Shown here piece by piece: positions 39,820 to 45,415 of a stretch of 45,415 bases of DNA. Below the pieces are notes generated by a model. It had not been told where the DNA came from and did no database searches. It worked only from the letters and a program-made list of their open reading frames with translations. The first letter of the stretch is position 1. Every line of letters starts with the position of its first letter. Origin of the DNA: Chara braunii (Eukaryota > Streptophyta > Charophyceae > Charales > Characeae); assembly GCA_003427395.1 (NCBI GenBank), contig BFEA01000425.1, forward strand, positions 876,032-921,446. Direction: 5' to 3'. A program made the position numbers and the translations under genes.

Positions 39820-40000
39820 TAGGGCACACTCACACTAGGCCCTGAAAATCGCAAAATCCCAAAATGAGTGGCCAGATCGAGTCCTTCCTTTACAAGGACT
39901 CGATCTGGCGGCTCATTTTGTCCTTCCTTTACAAGGACTCGATCTGGCGGCTCATTTTGTGATTTTGCGAGTTTGAGGGCCTAATGTGAGTATGGTCTTA
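39820..40000. mobile_element. Foldback MITE F2
   Basis: Arms of about 65 bp are inverted copies: the left arm starts TAGGGCACACTCACACTAGG and the right arm read in reverse TAAGACCATACTCACATTAGG. Both run through CGCAAAATC and AAAATGAG to GATCGAGTCCTT. The centre carries a 39-bp direct duplication (TCCTTCCTTTACAAGGACTC onward) present on one side only. Likely target TA or TTA is not resolvable. A SINE starts directly after the right end. Confidence 0.82.
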
Positions 40001-40005
40001 GTAGA

Positions 40006-40187
40006 AGCTGGGTAATGGCCCCTGAATTTTGTATGCGTTGCTGTTTTTGGGCTGCTGGACCTGGTTTTCCATCAGGTGTGGCTCCCCACCAATAGACTGC
40101 AGCATCCAGTGGGGGTTTGCTAGGTGGGGGTGCTGGTATCACCCTATCTAGCACCCAGACCCTGGATTTCAAAAAAAAAAAAAAAAA
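40006..40187 (+). mobile_element. SINE with hairpin module, third copy with 5' phrase
   Basis: 5' phrase GCTGGGTAATGGCCCCTGAA, H1 GCTGGA with TCCATC (one mismatch), AGGTGTGGCTCCCCACCAAT, then H3 TGCTAGGTGGGGGTG with CACCCTATCTAGCA around CTGGTAT, and an A-run. It combines the SINE head of 28309 with an H3 otherwise seen in LINE-A copies. Confidence 0.75.
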
Positions 40188-41170
40188 GCGGCCGGGAGGC
40201 AAATTGTGAAATAGAAGCAAAAAAAAAAAAACGCTCTCCACAGGTTTTTTTTTGTCTCACCATCTTGCAATATTTTCTTGAGTCTTGGAGACTTGGAACA
40301 TTGTTTTCGGGAATACCAGCAGCAAACCTAGAGGCCTGATTTGTTTCAGGTGAGACAATAAGCACTAAAAATACTGTACATCAGGAGGGGCATGGTCCCA
40401 CTAGCAAGGGGATAGGATATAAGAGAGTTTGTGTGCCAGTTGAGTGACCCAACTGCCGTGCAGTACTGGTGATCCCACAGTCAGCATTTTACATGTATTG
40501 CCCGAAAAAGTAAAGAGATCTTTGTTCCCCTCCTCCTCTCCTTAACACTGGGCACGATGGTGCAAAGGAAGCTTCCCGAAAAAATATTTTCAATCCGTTG
40601 GGGGTATGGCCAACCCCAAAAGAGAGTCAGGTCAGCCATAGGCCCACTGGATAGAAAATTTTCAGTATTTTGCTTGCTGTTGTGCAATTATCTCATTGGA
40701 TGGAGCCCTCCTTCAATCACGGAGTATATGGAGGGCGTCATGATCACTGCTGACAGAAGTCAAGTTTATACCAGACAAAATGTGGCAGTTACTGTGTTCA
40801 CTGTTGTTGCAACCACCACCATCAGATCATTTGTGACCTGGCTGGGAAGCACTCTGCCGTGATTTCCGGTGGTAGGTCTCTGTTTCTTTTTTCTTTTTTT
40901 GCCTTTCTCCTGTTTTCTCAGCCCAGAAATTCGTAATGAACCTGTCAGCCCACAGCCACTCAGTGTCACACTGGATAGGCCACACTCCCATCCTACTGCT
41001 GATGGGACCATGCCCCAGGGCTCCCGCACTTCACAAAAAAGGCGGGAAGTAAATTAAAAATAAAAAGAAAAAAAAACTTACCGTCAGGCTGCCCAAAAAA
41101 ACGGGCGCCTGCTACTGATTCTGCGGACTTTGAGTCCCTTCTCCTTCAGTTGGTGCCATGTGGCGCTTCA

Positions 41171-41208
<38 letters not shown>

Positions 41209-42050
41209 GTTTAGATTTTGTTCCCCCCTCTTCTTTGGTTCGCGGGATGTTTTGCGTCGTTCCCAAGTTGTCTCTGTTTTTGTTTTTGTTTTTGTTTGTA
41301 CTCCTGGGCCGTCGGCCCACTACACAGCGTCGCATTTAGCTGCGACAGCTTTGCGACGACGACGAGTCGTGGATTGTAAAAACATCCAGCGGTCGTTAGT
41401 CCAGGGCGCGGAGATGGCAGTTTTCCCGCCCAAACGGAAGGTGTTCATTGGCAACAAGCATGTCGGCGCAGCACACGGCGAGGCGCTGGACGTTTAGTTT
41501 ACTATGGTCAAAAAAGTGTCATAGCTAACTAAACGCCCTAATTCCTCATCGGTCGTCTGTTGGCGGGCAGAATAGGCCTTCGCATGGGCAACAAATGTGT
41601 GAAGCAGGCGGAGCAGGCCTAACGCGAATCGGCTACTCCCATGTGTGAAGCACTCACTTCTGGTAACACGTGAAGAAGGCAGGGGTATTTACGCAACTCA
41701 ACAGATGTAGCAATTCGAAGACCGGTCATGGTGGTTGATGGCCCTCCTGCTGTGCCGATCGGACGGTGTCAAAAGTGTCCCAGTCAGTGGTGTGCACGAA
41801 AAAAAACAGTGGACCCGCGCAGACAAGATTTTCCCGCCTGCCGTGGTGTCGCTCAGTATCATTTTCTGCTACTAAACCTTGCATGTGGGTCGAGGCCCCT
41901 GCGTGACATGGCCGGGAGGGCTCCCTCACTTCGCGAAAAAGGCGGGAGCTGATGCGCTCGACAACCTTTCTCCCATCATGTGACATACACTGACTAACAA
42001 ACACATATAGACAGTATTGGATGCATAGTAGGAGATATCCACACAACACT
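40188..42050. other. Non-coding or unassigned interval
   Basis: A 101-codon frame at 40557-40862 and a 96-codon frame at 41207-41497 are open but carry no motif I know. A direct repeat of about 40 bp with core CACTTC.C.AAAAAGGCGGGA lies at 41008-41047 and 41912-41950, about 900 bp apart. A T-run lies at 41179-41201. Confidence 0.4.
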
Positions 42051-42054
42051 GTAT

Positions 42055-42206
42055 AGGGACACTGGACCCGGTTTCCAACTGATACAGATCACATCATTGT
42101 ACAGGGATGGTGGACCCGATTTCCAGCAGGTGCAACTCCCCACCAATAGATGGAGCCTTTGAAGTTGGGGCCTACTTACCGGGGATGCTCTTATCACCTC
42201 GTGGTT
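42055..42206 (+). repeat. Hairpin module, duplicated H1 and weak H3
   Basis: A first H1-like hairpin lies at 42055-42078 (ACTGGA/TCCAACT) and a second, better module starts at 42102 (GGACCCGATTTCCAGC), followed by the H2 phrase CCACCAATAGATGG. H3 is reduced to GGGGATGCTCTTATCACC. It abuts LINE-A coding sequence without an A-tail. Confidence 0.65.
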
Positions 42207-42470
42207 TCCTGTATATATCTGGGAACAGCTGAAAACATCACACCCTTGGCCATGGGGCTGGAAAAAAATCCTATTAGAAGTCTGGTCCCCGGATCAAATA
42301 GACACTTTCACTCAGAATCTATTCATATTGGGAAGAAGAGCAATCCTCTGGGCAATCTGGCAAAGAAGATGCACCTATGAATGGGAAGAGGTTAGACTCG
42401 ACGGCCCAGAATTTACTGACACCATCAAACAGCAAATGCAGAATGACATCTTGGTGTAGTGGGAAAAGTC
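42207..42470 (+). pseudogene. LINE-A remnant 8 (short C-terminal fragment)
   Basis: The reading is WPWGWKKILLEVWSPDQIDT, FTQNLFILGRRAILWAIWQR and CTYEWEEVRLDGPEFTDTIK, ending near a stop at 42457. It matches LINE-A downstream of the zinc region. Both ends are cut. Confidence 0.8.
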
Positions 42471-42798
42471 AGATCAAATGGTCCAGTGGATCATGAGATA
42501 TCAAAGATTCAGGGTGCGCCGTGAAATTCGAGTACGTCGGGCGAGGTATAGTGATTTTCACCATTTGTGGTATCACGATCATCAGCACTATTATCCTCAT
42601 AGCTATCATCTGTTGTATCACGATCATCAACACTATCATCGTCACAGCTACCATCTGTAGGCGATGTTGATCGCCACCACTATCTTTAGGCTACCGATTC
42701 ACTCAAATAGTCATCTATAACATTTCGATCATTATCACCACCATCATCAATATTAATATCAATCTGAAAACCTTTTAATCTCAGGGTACCGTTTTCGG

Positions 42799-42975
42799 CT
42801 ACCCAATTATCCAATAGTCATAAATATTTACATCCTGATTAGCTATATATTGATTATCTACATCTAGATTACCTATATCTTGATCACCTATATCCTGACT
42901 ACCTATATCTCGATCACCTATTTCTTGATTACTTACTTCTTCATTACGACTATTTGTAGCAAAAATTTCAGACAT
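42799..42975 (-). CDS. Short ORF with 15-bp coding repeat (hypothetical)
   Basis: 58 codons from an ATG at 42975. After MSEIFATNSRNEEVS the product is a run of five-residue units NQEIG, DRDIG, SQDIG, DQDIG, NLDVD, NQYIA, NQDVN encoded by a 15-bp tandem repeat, then YDYWIIG and a stop. A second acidic D/S/T-rich minus-strand stretch (DGSCDDDSVDDRDTTDDSYE) lies at about 42540-42660 out of register. Reminiscent of the acidic N terminus of a transposon protein but not identifiable. Confidence 0.3.
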   Translation of the reverse strand: MSEIFATNSRNEEVSNQEIGDRDIGSQDIGDQDIGNLDVDNQYIANQDVNIYDYWIIG

Positions 42976-43728
42976 ATCGTTTTCATGTTGGGATTGTTTA
43001 GCAATTTCTCCACTGGGTTTTGCCCTGCATGTTCCCCCTTCGTTTCGCTTTTTTCATGAGTTTTTGCAGACTCTGTAGTGGGGATAGGACTTCGGAAGTT
43101 ATGGCTGGAACTTTGGTAGGCAGGGGTTTTTTGAGACCCCAGGGTACAGATATACGGTAGTTACCCACAGCAGGTCTAAGATCCACCTGGCCTAGGTTAG
43201 GGGACAAGCCAGGGGAAGGACGGTAGGACTATCAGCCTGGGCCTTGGGTAAGTTAGGGGAAGGAGAGATAGGGCTGGCCAGTTGTGGGTAGAGACTACTA
43301 GTTAGCTGTCCCCGAAAAATTAACCCTGGGGTCTGTTATAGGGGAGCCTTATTCTACAGGGGTGTTGCATTGTGGGAGGCAGTAGCCCTATTGGGAGTAG
43401 GGTAGATTGGGGATTGTCTGAGTCTGGGGCCGGGGTTGGAGAGTTGGTCGCCTTCAACCCCATCGGGGGCAGATAGGGACAAGGGGTGGGCAAAGGCAGC
43501 CTCTAGGAGGGGATTGGTTGCCGTTGCGGAGGTGGTGGTGGGAGGGGAGGGGATCTGTTTTATGTTGGGGCCGAGGGATTTTCCTCGGTGGAGGCAGCAT
43601 GAGACAAGGTATAGTGGGTAGGGATTGTTTTGAGCTGTGACCAATGGAAGCGTATCCTTTCTACGGCGTCGTCAAAAAAGATCTGATGACATCTTCTCAA
43701 TTCTTTGATTGGACTCCAATTATTTTTT
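42976..43728. other. Non-coding interval
   Basis: G-rich on the plus strand; no gene or element recognised. Confidence 0.45.
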
Positions 43729-44023
43729 CTCCCTTTGAACTATGTGGTGGAGGAGGTCCGCTCGTCGAAGGGAGATGGAAAATTGAAGTCCATTCTTAAC
43801 CATATGGGTTTTGGAGAGGTTGATTGTCTGCTGTTTCTTATCTTCCGAACTACGTGGTGGAGGAGGTCGGCTCGTCGGGAAATGAGGAAGAGGAGGGGGT
43901 TGCTAGGCATAGCAGGCAGGAAGCTAATTGTTCTCAGACTTGTTCAGAATTTGTTTCTGGACTGATTACTTTCTTCTCTCCCTTCGAACTATGTGGTGGA
44001 GGAGGTCGGCTCGTCGAAGGGAG
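43729..44023 (+). repeat. Three copies of a 46-bp palindrome-ended unit
   Basis: Copies at 43729-43774, about 43841-43885 and 43978-44023. Copy 3 starts CTCCCTTCGA and ends TCGAAGGGAG, a perfect 10-bp inverted pair around AACTATGTGGTGGAGGAGG plus TCGGCTCG. Copy 1 has one T change. Copy 2 has TTCCGA with TCGGGAA, so its ends changed but still partly pair. Spacings are about 112 and 137. Confidence 0.8.
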
Positions 44024-44137
44024 AGGAAAGTTAAAGTCCTATTTCAAACCAAAAAACGTAGTTCTAATTAGATTTTTCTAGTAGTTCCTGGTTATTTCTC
44101 ATGCGAGTTCTGATGGAATTTTCCGAATGTATTCGTG

Positions 44138-44284
44138 ATGGGACGCTGGGCCCGGTTCCCAGTTTTGTGCCAACCTGTGAGGAAATGTTGTATCTATGGG
44201 ACGCTGGACCCGGTTTCCAGCAGGTGCTGCTCCCCACCAATAGACGGAGTTTGTCCTTAAAAAAAAAAAAAAAAAAAAAAAAAA
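44138..44284 (+). repeat. Two adjacent hairpin modules, the second A-tailed
   Basis: First H1 GCTGGG/CCCAGT at 44138-44163 (short-SINE type), cut off. Second module from 44197: H1 GCTGGA/TCCAGC, CTGCTCCCCACCAATAGACG, then an A-run of about 25. H3 absent. Confidence 0.75.
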
Positions 44285-44289
44285 GATAA

Positions 44290-44727
44290 TTTACAACACA
44301 ACTCCTCAAAAACAGATATTCTCAAAGCATTCAAATCATTTAGCAGTGACTGGCTCGGGGGGGACAAAGGGGGGAAGATTGGAAGGATCGAATGGAAAGG
44401 AGAGACAGGGGGCGAGGGATAAAATTTAAAAAGGGACTACAGGTTATCCTTTAATATCTGCTCTGAGGTAGATTTCTCCATTCCTCTTCGCCCTATGGTA
44501 GACTTCCCAAATCCCTTCCCACCATCTCCCAATGCAATGGTCCCTTAATCTTGGCATGGCCTGGAGTCCTGAGTAGATCCAGATGTCCTAATTGAGCATC
44601 TGCAAAGGAGAAGTTTGACATGGTAACGAGCTAGGTGACAAAGATCTTCTCATATGGCGCCCTACTAAGGGTGAAGAGGCTCAAGCCTGTACCTACTATG
44701 TACGATCAGTTTTCGCTGTGTGCACAA
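44290..44727 (+). pseudogene. LINE-A remnant 9 (C-terminal tail and 3' UTR)
   Basis: The reading is ILKAFKSFSSDWLGGDKGGK, IGRIEWKGE, a stop, then DYRLSFN and SIPLRPMVDFPNPFPPSPNA: the last about 75 residues of LINE-A. It begins directly after the A-run of the previous module and ends in the module at 44728. Confidence 0.82.
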
Positions 44728-44874
44728 TGGGACGCTGGACCCGTTTTTCAGCAGGTGCAGCTTCCCACCAATAGATGAAGCGACGAACAGAAAACCTTAG
44801 AAGGGAGGGATGCTCTTATCACCCTTCCTACCAGGGTTTTCAACAAGTCTTCTCCTTAAAAAAAAAAAAAAAAA
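44728..44874 (+). repeat. 3' hairpin module with replaced H3 stem and A-tail
   Basis: H1 GCTGGA with TTCAGC; H3 GAAGGGAGGG with CACCCTTCC around ATGCTCTTAT. Stem bases are again different from other copies but pair; the loop is kept. Ends in an A-run to 44874. Confidence 0.85.
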
Positions 44875-45101
44875 GTTTAAAAAACTTTCAAAAAACAAAA
44901 AAAAACACGTAAAAAACAATAAGCACTAAAATTCATCAACGTTGGTGCATCCAATCATGATTCCAATGCCCCCCCCACTGTGGCCGGTAGCCTGAGCGCA
45001 ACATGGGACTCCCGCATGGCTATCGTCTCACTGATATCCCCATTTCCGAGCGGCCGAGGGGGTGGTGTTTTTTCTTTTTTTTTCTTTCTTTTCCTTTTGA
45101 C

Positions 45102-45340
45102 AAAAACCCCTCCAGCGCTAGTGGTGCTGGTAAAAGCAGACACCACTAGCACCTAGGGGGGACTCCATCTATTGGTGGGAAGCATCATGTGCTGGAAAAC
45201 GGTTCCACCGTCCCATGTACAGAATGAAATTGGAGGATATCAGGAAAGAGGTTTGACAGTTATGGCCTGGAGGATATCAGGAAAGAGGTTTGGCAGTTAT
45301 GGCCTACCCGCCTTCTGTAAGAGTTATCCAATTAGAAATT
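45102..45340 (-). mobile_element. LINE-A 3' end, antisense
   Basis: On the minus strand: LINE-A 3' UTR phrase (TTTCATTCTGTACATGGGAC), H1 GGTGGA with TTCCAGC (weak), H3 GTGCTAGTGGTG with CAGCACCACTAGCGC around CTGCTTTTAC, and a broken A-rich tail (T-rich on plus, 45068-45100). The UTR part contains a 37-bp tandem duplication at about 45229-45304 (unit GGAGGATATCAGGAAAGAGG onward). Confidence 0.75.
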
Positions 45341-45345
45341 TATAA

Positions 45346-45415
45346 GGGACGTTGGGCCCAGCTCCCTGCACGCGATGCTCCCCACGAATAGACTGGAGCT
45401 GTTTTCTTAAAAAAA
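45346..45415 (+). mobile_element. SINE (short hairpin family), truncated by window end
   Basis: GGGACGTTGGGCCCAGCTCCC, CACGCGATGCTCCCCACGAA, H2 GCTCC/GGAGC, then the start of an A-run at the last bases. H1 pairs only partly. CACGAATAGACTGGAGC places it with the 28309 and 33650 SINEs. Confidence 0.68.

Noticed and set aside
40557-40862. 101-codon plus-strand frame
   Set aside because: Open and ordinary in composition, but no homology, no paired start context and no neighbours support a gene.

Overview
The window looks like a nuclear, intergenic, repeat-filled stretch of a large eukaryotic genome. I find no intact host gene. The coding traces are almost all broken retroelements: (i) many 5'-truncated L1-type LINE copies ending in the zinc-binding region typical of plant LINEs (a C-x2-C, then H-x4-C pattern); (ii) a Penelope-like element (PLE) whose GIY-YIG endonuclease precedes its reverse transcriptase, an arrangement known from the permuted PLEs of green algae, plants, protists and invertebrates; and (iii) SINEs, small foldback elements, minisatellites and A-tails. 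LINE type and PLE type together suggest the green lineage, possibly a streptophyte alga or early land plant, but this is inference.

Layout. 1-5.9 kb: microsatellite, two hammerhead ribozymes on the minus strand (449-508 and 4661-4716), three small inverted-repeat elements, one LINE remnant, tandem repeats and a tRNA-headed SINE. 5.93-10.81 kb and 12.25-17.13 kb: the same ~4.9 kb PLE block twice, with the same ambiguous N positions, so at least one copy is probably an assembly product. Between them lies a separate gag-like fragment (zinc knuckle plus coiled coil). 17.1-23.2 kb: LINE-A and LINE-B remnants, the latter partly tandemly duplicated. 23.2-24.5 kb: assembly gap, adapter, minisatellite. 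24.5-29.5 kb: head-to-tail LINE-A remnants, one carrying a SINE with a 17-bp target duplication. 29.5-34 kb: tRNA-like SINE heads and several complex tandem repeats. 34-37 kb: a LINE-A copy interrupted by an antisense LINE-A copy with a 10-bp target duplication. 37.1-38.9 kb: GC-rich segment with a possible Harbinger-like transposase fragment. 39-45.4 kb: foldback element, SINEs, further LINE tails.

The recurrent theme is one short RNA module of up to three hairpins followed by an A-tail. It ends LINE-A copies and also ends short SINEs that lack LINE coding sequence. Its stems change by compensatory substitutions while two loops stay fixed, as expected if the LINE machinery recognises this 3' structure and the SINEs borrow it. 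The two minus-strand hammerheads and a hammerhead-like three-way junction in the PLE 3' region are the other structured RNAs.

Caution on the assembly: the 38-nt Nextera mate-pair junction (two inverted 19-nt mosaic ends), whole or clipped, occurs four times, always in or next to a duplicated block or gap. Local order around those points should not be taken as biology.
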